A DNA stretch of 8,840 nucleotides from Reyranella sp. GTDB lineage: Bacteria; Pseudomonadota; Alphaproteobacteria; Reyranellales; Reyranellaceae. The notes under the pieces were generated by a model, which saw nothing but the letters and a program-made list of their open reading frames with translations, made no database searches and was not told where the DNA came from. This document shows, piece after piece, positions 1 to 7,972 of this stretch (position 1 is the stretch's first letter; each line of letters starts with the position of its first letter). Location: NCBI GenBank assembly GCA_004296815.1, contig SCVT01000525.1:1-8840 (forward strand), in the 5' to 3' direction. The position numbers were made by a program, and so were the translations under genes.

Positions 1-2
1 TG

Positions 3-401
3 CTCGACGAGTTCCCGCTCAACACCAGCGGCAAGGTCGACCACGACCGCCTGCCCAAGCCGCATCCCCTGCATGCCGAGGCCATGCCCCCCACCGAGGG
101 CAACACCGAGCGCATGCTCGGCGAGATCTTCGGGCGCGTGCTGGGCGTGCGCAATGTCGGGGCAGATACCAACTTCTTCGATCTCGGCGCCACGTCGCTC
201 AAGCTGGTCGAGGCCCATGCCGCGATCGAGCGCATCTGGCCTGGCGTCAGCGTCGTGGCTCTGTTCCGCCATCCCAATATCCGCGACCTGGCGCGCGCTA
301 TCGAGGGCCGCGACACCTCGCTCGACACCGCCGCGCGCCGCCGCGCGCAGCAGCAGGCGGATGCCCTGAAGAGGATGCAGCGTAACCGGCTGGCGCAATG
401 A
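3..401 (+). CDS. NRPS, C-terminal fragment: end of adenylation domain plus PCP (5' partial)
   Basis: This is the 3' end of a non-ribosomal peptide synthetase gene that starts before the window; the frame is open from position 3 (132 codons plus stop). It opens inside the C-terminal subdomain of an adenylation domain: the A10-type motif PLNTSGKVD lies at codons 6-14, and its lysine (positions 33-35) is the residue that normally contacts the acyl-adenylate. A carrier domain follows at about 99-311, then a basic, Gln/Arg-rich tail of about 23 residues. The protein should activate a carboxylic acid, tether it to phosphopantetheine and pass it to the KS of the next protein, whose start codon overlaps this stop. 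The A-domain specificity residues lie outside the window, so the substrate is unknown. An ATG at 84 would give a small separate ORF, but that would cut the A10 motif from the carrier domain, so I reject it as a start. The protein family is certain; the product is not. Confidence 0.95.
   Translation, partial: LDEFPLNTSGKVDHDRLPKPHPLHAEAMPPTEGNTERMLGEIFGRVLGVRNVGADTNFFDLGATSLKLVEAHAAIERIWPGVSVVALFRHPNIRDLARAIEGRDTSLDTAARRRAQQQADALKRMQRNRLAQ
99..311 (+). other. PCP (carrier) domain of upstream NRPS
   Basis: The phosphopantetheine attachment motif reads DLGATSL, with the modified serine at 195-197. It is preceded by FF and followed by helix residues typical of carrier domains (KLVEAH and, later, LFRHPNIRDLA). 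The variant with ATS in place of the common GHS or GDS of mid-chain NRPS carriers is, from my knowledge of hybrid systems, often seen on carriers that feed a polyketide synthase. That fits the KS encoded next. Confidence 0.9.
398..401 (+). promoter_or_regulatory. ATGA start/stop overlap (translational coupling)
   Basis: The start codon ATG (398-400) of the hybrid synthase overlaps the stop codon TGA (399-401) of the upstream NRPS gene. No well-placed Shine-Dalgarno sequence is visible; the nearest purine-rich run (GAAGAGG, about 368-374) is over 20 bases from the start. Re-initiation by ribosomes finishing the upstream gene is the likely mode, which would keep the two partner proteins in similar amounts. 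Confidence 0.75.
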
Positions 402-3400
402 GCAGCGAGCTGCCCGATAATGCCATCGCCATCGTCGGGCTGGCCGGCCGCTTTCCGGGCGCTGACGACGTCGCCCAGTTCTGGGAGAACGTACGCAGCG
501 GCACGACCTCGATCGCACGCTTCAGCGAGGCCGAGCTCGAGGACTCGTTCGGCACCGACATCCGTCACGACCCGAACTTCGTGCGGGCGCGGCCGATCCT
601 GAAGGACGTCGACAGGTTCGACGCCGAGTTCTTCGGCATGCTGCCGCGCGAGGCGGCGCTCACCGACCCGCAGCACCGGCTGATGCTGGAATGCGCGTGG
701 GCGGCACTCGAGGACGCGGGCTACGACCCGGCGAAGTATCCCGGCTCGATCGGCGTGTTCGCCGGCTCGAGCATGAACACCTACCTGCTGACCAACGTGC
801 TGGCGGAGCGGCAGAGCGCCGACGGCTTCACCAGCGACTACCAGGTCGGTTCCTACGACACGCTGCTGGGCGCACTCGCCGACACGCTGGCCACCCGCAT
901 CGCCTACAAGCTCAATTTGCGCGGCCCTGCGATGACGGTGCAGAGCGCCTGCTCGACCTCGCTGCTGGCCGTGGCGCAGGCCTGCCAGAGCCTGCTCACC
1001 TACCAATCGGACATGGCGCTGGCCGGCGGCGTCTCAGTCACCTTCCCGCAGAAGCGCGGCTACCTGCACCAGGAAGGCGGCATGGTCTCGCCCGACGGCG
1101 TCTGCCGGCCGTTCGACGACGGGGCCGGCGGCACGGTGTTCGGCGACGGCGCGGCGGTGGTGCTCCTGAAGCGGCTGGCCGACGCGATCGCGGACGGCGA
1201 CCATATCCATGCCGTGATCCGCGGCAGCGCGGTCAACAACGACGGCGCCGACAAGGTGGGCTTCACGGCGCCGAGCGTGCGTGGCCAGTCGGAAGTCATC
1301 GCCTCGGCGATCGCCACCGCCGGCATCGACGCCCGCACCATCGGCTATGTCGAGTGCCACGGCACGGCGACGCCGCTCGGCGATCCCATCGAGTTCGACG
1401 GGCTGGTGCGCGGCTTCGGCGCGCAGAAGGTCGCGCAGCCCTACTGCGCGCTGGGCTCGGTGAAGGCCAATGTCGGCCATCTCGACGCCGCCGCCGGGGC
1501 GACCGGGCTGATCAAGGCGGTGCTGGCGCTGCAGCACCGCGAGATCCCGCCGCTCACCAACTTCACGCGCCCCAACCGCCACATCGATCTCGCCGGCAGC
1601 CCGTTCTACTTCCCCGCCGCGCCGCTGCCCTGGACACAAGGCACCGCCCCGCGACGTGCCGGCGTGAGCTCGTTCGGCGTCGGCGGCACCAACGTCCATG
1701 TCGTGCTCGAAGAGGCGCCTCCTGCCGCCGCGCACAAGACCGGCGCCACGCACAGCCATATCCTGCCGCTGTCGGCGCGCAACGACGCCGCACTGGGCGA
1801 AGCCGCCGCCGCCCTTGCCGACTATCTTGAACATGCCCCCGCCGCCCAGCTCGAGGACGTGGCCCGCACCCTGCAGACCGGCCGCCGCGCCTTCGACCGT
1901 CGCGTCGCGGTCGCGGCGGACTCACGCGAGGACGCGATCAGGGCGCTGCGCGCGCTGCCGACCGCCACCACGGCTCAGGGCAGGCCGCCGCTCGTCTTCA
2001 TGTTCCCCGGCCAGGGCGCGCAGCATGCCGGCATGGCGCGCGACGTCCATCGCGACCACGCGCTGTTCCGGCGGCTGGTCGACGAGGGCATCGCCATCGC
2101 GAGCCCGATCGTGGGCGATGGTCTGAAAGCGCAACTGCTCGATCCGGAGGCGACTGGCGGCGATGCGACGCTCTATGCGCAGCCCGGCCTGTTCATCTTC
2201 GAGTACGCACTGGCGCGGCTCTATATGTCCTGGGGCCTCGAGCCCGATGCCATGGTGGGCCACAGCGTCGGCGAGTTCGTCGCGGCATGCCTCTCGGGCG
2301 TCTTCACCTATGAGGAAGGCTGCCGCCTCGTGGCCGAGCGGGCGCGGGCGATGCAGGCGTTGCCGCCGGGCGCGATGCTCGCAGTGCGTCTGCCGGAAGC
2401 CGAGCTGCGTGCCGAGCTGGGCGATGCGCTCGATCTCGCCGCCATCAACGCGCCGTCGCTGTGCGTGGCCGCGGGACCGAAGGCCGACATCGACGCGCTG
2501 AACGCGCGCCTCACCGCGCGCGGTGTGATGTGCCGGCCGCTCGCCGTCAGCCACGCCTTCCATTCGCGCGCCCTCGATCCGGCGCTGCCGGAGATCGAGC
2601 GCGCCGCCGCTGCGGTCGCCTTGCAGACGCCGCAGCGTGCCTTCGCCTCCAGCGTCACCGGCGGCTGGGCGAGCGCGTCGCAGGCGACCGATCCGAAATA
2701 CTGGGCACGCCACGGACGTGAACCCGTGCGCTTCGCCGATGCGCTGGCCACGGTCGCGCGCGAGGGCCAGCCGTTCCTGCTGGAGGTCGGCCCGGGCCGC
2801 AACCTCGCCGGCCTGGCGGCGCAGATCGTCGACCGCCGCAACCTGCGCGGCGTCGCGGCCAGCGTGCCGGATGCCGAGACCGAGGATTTGCGCGAGGCGC
2901 TGGGCGCGCTGTGGAGCACCGGCGTCGAGATCGACTGGACCCAGGTCGGCGCGCCCGAGGGCCGGCGGATCCCGCTGCCCACCTACCGCTTCCAGCGCAC
3001 GCGGCACTGGATCGAACGCAGTGCTCGGCGCGCTGCCGCGACGGTGCCGGTCATCGACGCCGCGCCCGTGGCTGAAGCCGCGCCGGTCGCGGCGTCGGCG
3101 TCGCGACTGGAAACCCTGCAGGCCGAGATCGTCGGCATTCTCGAGCACCTGTCAGGTGCGGTGGACATCGACCCGCGCGAGACCTTCGTCGACCTGGGCT
3201 TCGACTCGCTGCTGCTGGGCCAGGTCGCGCGCGCCGTCGAGCGCAAGTTCAGGACGCGTATCACCTTCCGCCAGCTCCTGAAGGACATGCCGTCGGCGGC
3301 GGCCCTCGCCCGCCATCTCGACGCGACCCTGCCGGCCGACGCGGTGCAGCCGCAACCGAAGGCCGCGACACCCGCCACCGCGCCACCGCCGGCCGACGAC

Positions 3401-6400
3401 GGCGAAGCGAGGGTGCGGCTCTATCGGCCGTCCGCGGCCAAGGTGCCGAGCACGCTCAGCAACGCCCAGCGCGACTATGTCGAGACCCTGGTGCGGCAGA
3501 TCAACGAGCGCACGCCCCTCTCCAAGGCCAGGACGCAGCGCGACCGCGCCGTGCTCGCCGATCCGCGCACCGCCGCGGGCTTCCGCCAGGAGTGGAAGGA
3601 GCTGGTCTATCCGGTGATCGCGGCCAGCGCCAAGGGCTCGACGATCCGCGACATCGACGGCAACGACTATGTCGACCTGGTGAACGGCTACGGCCAGACC
3701 ATGTTCGGCCACTCGCCGGACTTCGTCACCGAGGCGATCGAGGCGCAACTCAAGGACGGCTTCCCGATCGGCCCGCAGACTCCGCTGGCCGGCGAGGTCG
3801 CGACGCTGGTCTCGGAGATGACCGGCGACGAACGCGTCACCTTCTGCAACACCGGCTCCGAGGCGGTGATGGCCGCGATGCGCGTGGCCCGCGCTGTCAC
3901 AGGCCGCGAGCGCGTGGTCGTTTTCGCGCACGACTATCACGGCCAGTTCGACGAGGTGCTGGTGAAGACGGGCGGCGGGGCGGCGCGCGCCGCGGTCCCG
4001 GTGGCGCCGGGCATCCCGCCCGAATCCGTCGCCAACATGACGGTGCTGCCCTACGGCGACCGCCGCAGCCTCGACTGGATCGAGGCCAACGGCGAGGACA
4101 TCGCCGCGGTCATGGTCGAGCCGGTGCAGAGCCGGCATCCCGACCTGCGTCCCAAGGAATTCCTGCAGAAGCTGCGCGCGCTCACCGAGGCGAGCGGCAC
4201 GGCGCTGGTGTTCGACGAGATCGTCACCGGCTTCCGCGTCCACCAGGGCGGCATGCAGGCGGTGTTCGGCATCCGCGCCGACATGGCGACCTACGGCAAG
4301 GTGGTGGGCGGCGGCATGCCGATCGGCATCCTGGCCGGCAAGGCGCGCTTCATGGATGCGCTCGACGGCGGCATGTGGCGCTACGGCGACGACTCGATTC
4401 CCGAGACCGCGCCGACCTTCTTTGCCGGCACCTTCGTGCGCCATCCGCTGGCGCTCGCGGCCTGCAAGGCCGTGCTGCTGCACCTCAAGGCCGAGGGGCC
4501 GGCGCTGCAGGAGGCGCTCGCCGCGCGCATGGGCGGGCTGGTGCAGCGGCTGAACGGCGAGCTGCAGCGGCGTGGGCTGGCGACGCGCCTCGAAGCCTAT
4601 TCGAGCTGGTTCCACATGAACTTCGCGGCCGAGGGGCCGCTCGCCGCCCTGTTCTGGCCGCAGATGCGCCAGCTCGGCGTGCACGTGCAGGACGGCTATC
4701 CCTGCTTCCTGACGACCGCTCACTCCGATGCCGACATCGCCGCCATCGAAGGCGCCTTCGCGGCCACGCTCGACGCGCTGGAGCGCGGCGGCATCCTCGA
4801 TGCGGCGCGCCAGGCCGCGTCCCACTCCGCGCCACTCACCGAGCCGCAACTCGAGATCCTGGCGGCGGCACAGCTCGGCGACGACGCCTCCTGCGCCTTC
4901 AACGAGAGTGTGAGCCTCGAGTTCAAGGGCGAGATCGACACGGCGGCGCTCGGTGCCGCACTGAACGCCGTGGTGGCGCGCCACCAGGCGCTGCGCGGCC
5001 ATGTCGACCGCTCGGGCGAGCGCATGCACTTCGCGCCCAGCCTCACGCTCGATCTTCCCGTCCGGGATGTCGATTCGGCCGACACGTTGGCCAAGCTGAT
5101 CGACGCCGACGCGCGCACCGCCTTCGACCTGTGGAACGGCCCGCTGGTTCGTGCCGCGCTCGTGCGGCTGGCGGCGGACCGCCATGTGCTGGTCTTCACC
5201 GCGCACCACATCGTCTGCGACGGCTGGTCGGTGAACATCGTGCTGAACGACCTCGCTTCGCTCTATCGCGCGGCGCGTGCCGGCGCGACGGCCGACCTCG
5301 CCCCGGCGCCGCGCTTCTCCGACTACGCGGCCGCGCAAGCTGAGACCCGCGAGGCGCGCGCCCAGGACCTGGCCTTCTGGACCGGCCTCTATGCCGACCT
5401 GCCGCCGCTGCCCGACCTGCCCGTCGACCGGCCGCGGCCGCCGTTGCGCTCCTACGCTGGTGCCACCTACACGACACAGTTCGATGCCGGTCTCCACGCC
5501 GCGCTGCGCAAGACCGGTGCGGCGAGCGGCACGACGCTCTTCTCCGTCCTGTTCACGGCGCTGCAGGCCGTGCTCGGTCGCCTCGCGAACGCGTCCGACG
5601 TCGTGATGGGCGTGCCGGTCGCCGGCCAGTCGGTCGACGACCAGCCCGACCTCGTGGGCCATTGCGTGCAGATGCTGCCGTTCCGCGCACCGATGGACTG
5701 GCAGGCGCCGTTCGACCGCCACGTCGAGGCGGTGGCGCAGCGCCTGCTCGACGGCTTCGACCATGCGCGCTGCACCTACGGCACGCTGGTCCGCGCGCTC
5801 CCGGTGCAGCGGGTCCCCAACCGCCTGCCGCTCACCGAGATCCAGTTCAACCTGGAGAAGCTCGCCGACGCGCTCGACTTCGGCGGCGCCCAGGTCGCGG
5901 TGACGGCCAACGGCAAGGCCGCGGTCAACTTCGACCTGTTCGTCAACGTGAACGAGTCCGCGTCGGGGCTCCGGATCGACTGCGACTACAACAGCGACCT
6001 CTACGACGAGGCGACGGTCGCGCGCTGGATGGCGCACTACCGCCGCCTGCTCGACGGCATCGTCGCCGCGCCGGCCACGACCATGGCCGCGCTGCCGCTG
6101 CTGACGCCTGCGCAGGAGCGCTTCGTCCTCGACGAGGTCAACGACACCGCTGCCGCCTATCCGCGCGAGAGCTGCCTGCACGAGCTGTTCGCGGCGCAGG
6201 CGGCGAAGACGCCCGACGCCATTGCGGTCGTCGACCGGCACGGCACGATGACCTATGCCGAGCTCGACCGGCGCTCGACGCGGCTCGCCCACGAGATCCT
6301 CGCCGCTGCCCCCGACATGCGCGGTGGCCGCGTCGCCATCGCCGTGGACCGCTCGCGGCTGCTGCCGATCTCGCTGCTCGCGGTGATGAAGTCGGGCCAC

Positions 6401-7972
6401 GCCTATGTGCCGCTCGACGCGAGCCAGCCGATCGGCCGGCTGAAGCAGATCGCGTTGACGGCACAGATCAACGGCCTGCTCTGTCTCGACGACCAGGTGG
6501 CCGGGATCGCGCCCTACGCCGTCACGCTGCGGCCGGACCGGCTGGACCTCGACGAGGTGCTGCAGCGTCGCCCGTTGCCCAAGGCGACGGCCGACGCCCC
6601 GGCCTACGTCCTGTTCACCTCGGGCTCGACCGGCGCGCCCAAGGGCGTCGAGGTCGGCCATCGCGCGCTCACCAACCTGATCACCACCGTGGTCGACCGG
6701 CTCGACATCACCGCGAGCGACGTCGCCATCGGATCGAGCGCCATCACCTTCGACGTGGCCGCCACCGAGATCTATGCGCCCCTCGTGACCGGCGGTCGGC
6801 TGGTGCTGAGCGAGGCCGACGAGGTCAGGACCGGCGTCGAACTGATTGCGCTCGCGCGGAAGTCGAATGCCACGCTGATGCAGGCGACGCCGACGCTGTG
6901 GCGCATGCTGCTCGACGCGGGCTTCGCCTCGTGGCCCGGCCTGCGCATGATCACCATGGGCGAGGCGATCGCGCGCGACACCGTCGACCGGCTGATGGCG
7001 GGCGGCGGGCGGCTGTGGAACCTCTACGGTCCGACCGAGACGACGATCTATTCCTCCGGCCGCGAGATGCTCCCCGGCGAGACCGAGGTCACGATCGGCC
7101 GGCCGCTCGCCAACCAGCAGCTCTATGTGCTCGACGACCGCGACCAGATCGCGCCACCCGGCAGCCTCGGTCACCTGTTCATCGGCGGTGCCGGACTGGC
7201 CGCGGGATATTTCGACCGCAGCGACCTCACGGCGGCCGCGTTCCGCACCATCGCGCTGGCCGGCCGCGCACCGCAGCGCCTCTACCGCACCGGCGATCTC
7301 GCGCGGCTGCTGCCGACGGCTGAGTTCGAGCTGCACGGCCGTGTCGACCACCAGGTGAAGCTGCGCGGCTTCCGCATCGAGCTCGAGGAGATCGAGGCGG
7401 TGCTGCGGCAGGCGCCCGACGTGCGCGACGCCACGGTGCTGCTGCGTGCCGACATCGGTCCCGATCCGGCCCTGGTCGGCTACGTCACGGGGGCTGCGCG
7501 GGCCGCCGAGCTCTCGGCCTTCCTCGCGGCCCGCCTGCCGGCCTACATGGTGCCGTCGCGCTGGGTGACGCTCGATGCGCTGCCGCTCACGACGAGCGGC
7601 AAGATCGACCGCAACGCCCTGCCCTCGCCGGCGCCGACGGCTGCGGTCCCGACCGGCGGCCTGCCGCGCACGCCGCTCGAGGGCCGCATCGCCGCGGTGT
7701 GGGCCACCGTGATCGGCCTGCCCGCGATCGGTGTGCACGACCCGCTGTTTTCCCTGGGCGCAGACTCCCTGCAGGTCTTCCGCATCGCCGCCCAGCTCGA
7801 CCGGGAGGGCATCGCGATCGGCGCTCGCGAATTGATGAAAAACCCGACAGTCGCGGCACTGGCGGAGCTCCTCGAGGGCAGGCCGGCGGCGGAACGCGAT
7901 GCGCCCCTACGACGCGGCCCCTCGCTTGCCGACTTCCGGCATGGCGCACGACGGCGTACCCTGAACTCGTGA
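398..7972 (+). CDS. Hybrid PKS-NRPS megasynthase, KS-AT-ACP-aminotransferase-C-A-PCP (beta-amino acid forming)
   Basis: This is a complete 2524-residue cytosolic assembly-line enzyme. Domains in order (residues): KS 10-438, AT 530-835, ACP 904-976, class III aminotransferase 1040-1465, condensation 1477-1897, adenylation 1925-2412, PCP 2423-2494. All the catalytic residues I could check are present. The order recalls the aminotransferase-bearing synthases of microcystin (McyE) and iturin/mycosubtilin (MycA). It differs from McyE in lacking a methyltransferase and from MycA in having its own AT and no fatty-acid loading part. With no KR, DH or ER, the beta-keto intermediate should go straight to transamination. 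The C-A-PCP module then adds one residue. There is no epimerase or thioesterase, so the chain moves on to the protein encoded at 7969. The KS begins only about eight residues after the start, so there is no long N-terminal docking coiled coil. The ATG start is supported by the overlap with the upstream stop and by the KS IAIVG motif at residues 10-14. Domain calls are firm; the product is inferred. Confidence 0.97.
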   Translation: MSSELPDNAIAIVGLAGRFPGADDVAQFWENVRSGTTSIARFSEAELEDSFGTDIRHDPNFVRARPILKDVDRFDAEFFGMLPREAALTDPQHRLMLECAWAALEDAGYDPAKYPGSIGVFAGSSMNTYLLTNVLAERQSADGFTSDYQVGSYDTLLGALADTLATRIAYKLNLRGPAMTVQSACSTSLLAVAQACQSLLTYQSDMALAGGVSVTFPQKRGYLHQEGGMVSPDGVCRPFDDGAGGTVFGDGAAVVLLKRLADAIADGDHIHAVIRGSAVNNDGADKVGFTAPSVRGQSEVIASAIATAGIDARTIGYVECHGTATPLGDPIEFDGLVRGFGAQKVAQPYCALGSVKANVGHLDAAAGATGLIKAVLALQHREIPPLTNFTRPNRHIDLAGSPFYFPAAPLPWTQGTAPRRAGVSSFGVGGTNVHVVLEEAPPAAAHKTGATHSHILPLSARNDAALGEAAAALADYLEHAPAAQLEDVARTLQTGRRAFDRRVAVAADSREDAIRALRALPTATTAQGRPPLVFMFPGQGAQHAGMARDVHRDHALFRRLVDEGIAIASPIVGDGLKAQLLDPEATGGDATLYAQPGLFIFEYALARLYMSWGLEPDAMVGHSVGEFVAACLSGVFTYEEGCRLVAERARAMQALPPGAMLAVRLPEAELRAELGDALDLAAINAPSLCVAAGPKADIDALNARLTARGVMCRPLAVSHAFHSRALDPALPEIERAAAAVALQTPQRAFASSVTGGWASASQATDPKYWARHGREPVRFADALATVAREGQPFLLEVGPGRNLAGLAAQIVDRRNLRGVAASVPDAETEDLREALGALWSTGVEIDWTQVGAPEGRRIPLPTYRFQRTRHWIERSARRAAATVPVIDAAPVAEAAPVAASASRLETLQAEIVGILEHLSGAVDIDPRETFVDLGFDSLLLGQVARAVERKFRTRITFRQLLKDMPSAAALARHLDATLPADAVQPQPKAATPATAPPPADDGEARVRLYRPSAAKVPSTLSNAQRDYVETLVRQINERTPLSKARTQRDRAVLADPRTAAGFRQEWKELVYPVIAASAKGSTIRDIDGNDYVDLVNGYGQTMFGHSPDFVTEAIEAQLKDGFPIGPQTPLAGEVATLVSEMTGDERVTFCNTGSEAVMAAMRVARAVTGRERVVVFAHDYHGQFDEVLVKTGGGAARAAVPVAPGIPPESVANMTVLPYGDRRSLDWIEANGEDIAAVMVEPVQSRHPDLRPKEFLQKLRALTEASGTALVFDEIVTGFRVHQGGMQAVFGIRADMATYGKVVGGGMPIGILAGKARFMDALDGGMWRYGDDSIPETAPTFFAGTFVRHPLALAACKAVLLHLKAEGPALQEALAARMGGLVQRLNGELQRRGLATRLEAYSSWFHMNFAAEGPLAALFWPQMRQLGVHVQDGYPCFLTTAHSDADIAAIEGAFAATLDALERGGILDAARQAASHSAPLTEPQLEILAAAQLGDDASCAFNESVSLEFKGEIDTAALGAALNAVVARHQALRGHVDRSGERMHFAPSLTLDLPVRDVDSADTLAKLIDADARTAFDLWNGPLVRAALVRLAADRHVLVFTAHHIVCDGWSVNIVLNDLASLYRAARAGATADLAPAPRFSDYAAAQAETREARAQDLAFWTGLYADLPPLPDLPVDRPRPPLRSYAGATYTTQFDAGLHAALRKTGAASGTTLFSVLFTALQAVLGRLANASDVVMGVPVAGQSVDDQPDLVGHCVQMLPFRAPMDWQAPFDRHVEAVAQRLLDGFDHARCTYGTLVRALPVQRVPNRLPLTEIQFNLEKLADALDFGGAQVAVTANGKAAVNFDLFVNVNESASGLRIDCDYNSDLYDEATVARWMAHYRRLLDGIVAAPATTMAALPLLTPAQERFVLDEVNDTAAAYPRESCLHELFAAQAAKTPDAIAVVDRHGTMTYAELDRRSTRLAHEILAAAPDMRGGRVAIAVDRSRLLPISLLAVMKSGHAYVPLDASQPIGRLKQIALTAQINGLLCLDDQVAGIAPYAVTLRPDRLDLDEVLQRRPLPKATADAPAYVLFTSGSTGAPKGVEVGHRALTNLITTVVDRLDITASDVAIGSSAITFDVAATEIYAPLVTGGRLVLSEADEVRTGVELIALARKSNATLMQATPTLWRMLLDAGFASWPGLRMITMGEAIARDTVDRLMAGGGRLWNLYGPTETTIYSSGREMLPGETEVTIGRPLANQQLYVLDDRDQIAPPGSLGHLFIGGAGLAAGYFDRSDLTAAAFRTIALAGRAPQRLYRTGDLARLLPTAEFELHGRVDHQVKLRGFRIELEEIEAVLRQAPDVRDATVLLRADIGPDPALVGYVTGAARAAELSAFLAARLPAYMVPSRWVTLDALPLTTSGKIDRNALPSPAPTAAVPTGGLPRTPLEGRIAAVWATVIGLPAIGVHDPLFSLGADSLQVFRIAAQLDREGIAIGARELMKNPTVAALAELLEGRPAAERDAPLRRGPSLADFRHGARRRTLNS
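425..1711 (+). other. Ketosynthase (KS) domain
   Basis: This domain performs decarboxylative Claisen condensation of the incoming chain with malonyl-ACP. The nucleophile is Cys185 in QSACSTSL (codon 950-952). The two active-site histidines are His321 in [12 protein letters not shown] and His361 in [12 protein letters not shown]. The C-terminal signature [13 protein letters not shown] starts at residue 422. The segment [13 protein letters not shown] resembles KS domains of mixed NRPS-PKS systems, which fits a chain arriving from the PCP encoded upstream. The KS looks fully active. Confidence 0.95.
1985..2902 (+). other. Acyltransferase (AT) domain, malonyl-CoA type
   Basis: This domain loads the extender unit onto the ACP. 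The motif PGQGAQ is at residues 537-542 and the active serine is Ser623 in GHSVGE. The specificity motif reads HAFH (residues 719-722), the version typical of malonyl-CoA selection; methylmalonyl-selective ATs normally have YASH. The last histidine, His722, is the likely catalytic partner of Ser623. After the domain comes the usual post-AT linker ending in PTYRFQ (residues 861-866) and RHWIE. A malonyl unit means that no alpha-branch is expected from this step. Confidence 0.92.
3107..3325 (+). other. Acyl carrier protein (ACP) domain
   Basis: The PKS-type carrier motif DLGFDSLLL has its phosphopantetheine serine at residue 937 (codon 3206-3208). It follows directly on the AT linker, with no ketoreductase, dehydratase or methyltransferase between, so its beta-keto thioester is presented unreduced to the neighbouring aminotransferase. 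A stretch rich in Ala and Pro (about residues 977-1005) separates it from the next domain and is probably a flexible linker. Confidence 0.92.
3515..4792 (+). other. PLP-dependent class III aminotransferase domain (glutamate-1-semialdehyde aminomutase-like)
   Basis: This domain is inferred to convert the ACP-bound beta-keto thioester into a beta-amino thioester. The signs of the family are the phosphate-binding segment CNTGSEAV (Thr1152-Gly-Ser-Glu1155), the Tyr1180-His1181 pair in DYHGQFD that stacks on the cofactor ring, Asp1273 in FDEIVTGFR that pairs with the pyridine nitrogen, and the Schiff-base lysine Lys1301 in [12 protein letters not shown]. The domain is about 425 residues long, close to free-standing members of the family. 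Similar domains fused inside megasynthases are known from the microcystin (McyE) and iturin/mycosubtilin pathways, where they install the beta-amine. The donor amino acid cannot be read from the sequence. Confidence 0.93.
4826..6088 (+). other. Condensation (C) domain, intact HHxxxDG
   Basis: This domain forms the amide between the PKS-derived beta-amino acyl chain and the residue on the downstream PCP. The catalytic motif HHIVCDGWS starts at His1603; the second histidine His1604 is the catalytic one and Asp1608 is structural. The N-terminal motif LTEPQLEIL followed by SCAFNES is the type I associate with C domains placed after PKS or aminotransferase parts, where the donor is a polyketide-type chain. 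The aromatic residue usual at the end of the first motif (EIW) is Leu here. Confidence 0.92.
6170..7633 (+). other. Adenylation (A) domain, substrate not assigned
   Basis: This domain activates an amino acid as its adenylate. Core motifs seen are [12 protein letters not shown] (residues 2072-2083), [18 protein letters not shown], the hinge region [12 protein letters not shown], and TTSGKID with the invariant Lys2402. Aligning by hand to GrsA pocket positions 235, 236, 239, 278, 299, 301, 322, 330, 331 and 517 gives D-V-T-Q-I-M-L-I-Y-K. Asp at the first position predicts an alpha-amino acid. The code matches none that I know; it shares five positions with a common Gly code (DILQLGLIWK) and five with a Ser code (DVWHLSLIDK). 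A small residue is a weak guess. The alignment was made by eye and could be off at positions 278-301. Confidence 0.92.
7664..7879 (+). other. PCP (carrier) domain of hybrid synthase
   Basis: The carrier motif SLGADSLQV has its phosphopantetheine serine at residue 2457 (codon 7766-7768). After it come about 30 residues rich in Arg and Pro, which end the protein and may help dock with the C domain of the next protein. No epimerase, thioesterase or reductase follows. Confidence 0.92.
7969..7972 (+). promoter_or_regulatory. GTGA start/stop overlap (translational coupling)
   Basis: The proposed GTG start (7969-7971) of the downstream NRPS gene overlaps the TGA stop (7970-7972) of the hybrid synthase. 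No purine-rich ribosome site is visible in the 20 bases before it, so coupling to upstream translation is likely. It mirrors the ATGA junction at 398. Confidence 0.65.

Noticed and set aside
84..401. Stand-alone small carrier protein starting at ATG 84
   Set aside because: The same frame is open to position 3 and encodes the A10 motif with its lysine directly before the carrier domain. This is the end of a larger NRPS and not a free carrier protein.
691..1830. Plus-strand open frame of 379 codons inside the KS region
   Set aside because: It overlaps the KS domain in another frame, and its translation is Arg/Gly/Ala-rich with no motifs. It is a shadow of the KS coding frame.
2903..3106. Possible ketoreductase or methyltransferase between AT and ACP
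   Set aside because: Only about 70 residues lie here. They hold the post-AT linker (PTYRFQ, RHWIE) and an Ala/Val/Pro-rich spacer, with no nucleotide- or SAM-binding glycine motif and no room for either domain.
3152..7738. Minus-strand open frame of 1528 codons opposite the hybrid synthase
   Set aside because: It lies entirely opposite a gene with continuous, motif-confirmed domains. Its translation is Arg/His/Val-rich and low in complexity, with no domain I recognise. Long antisense frames are expected in DNA this rich in GC.
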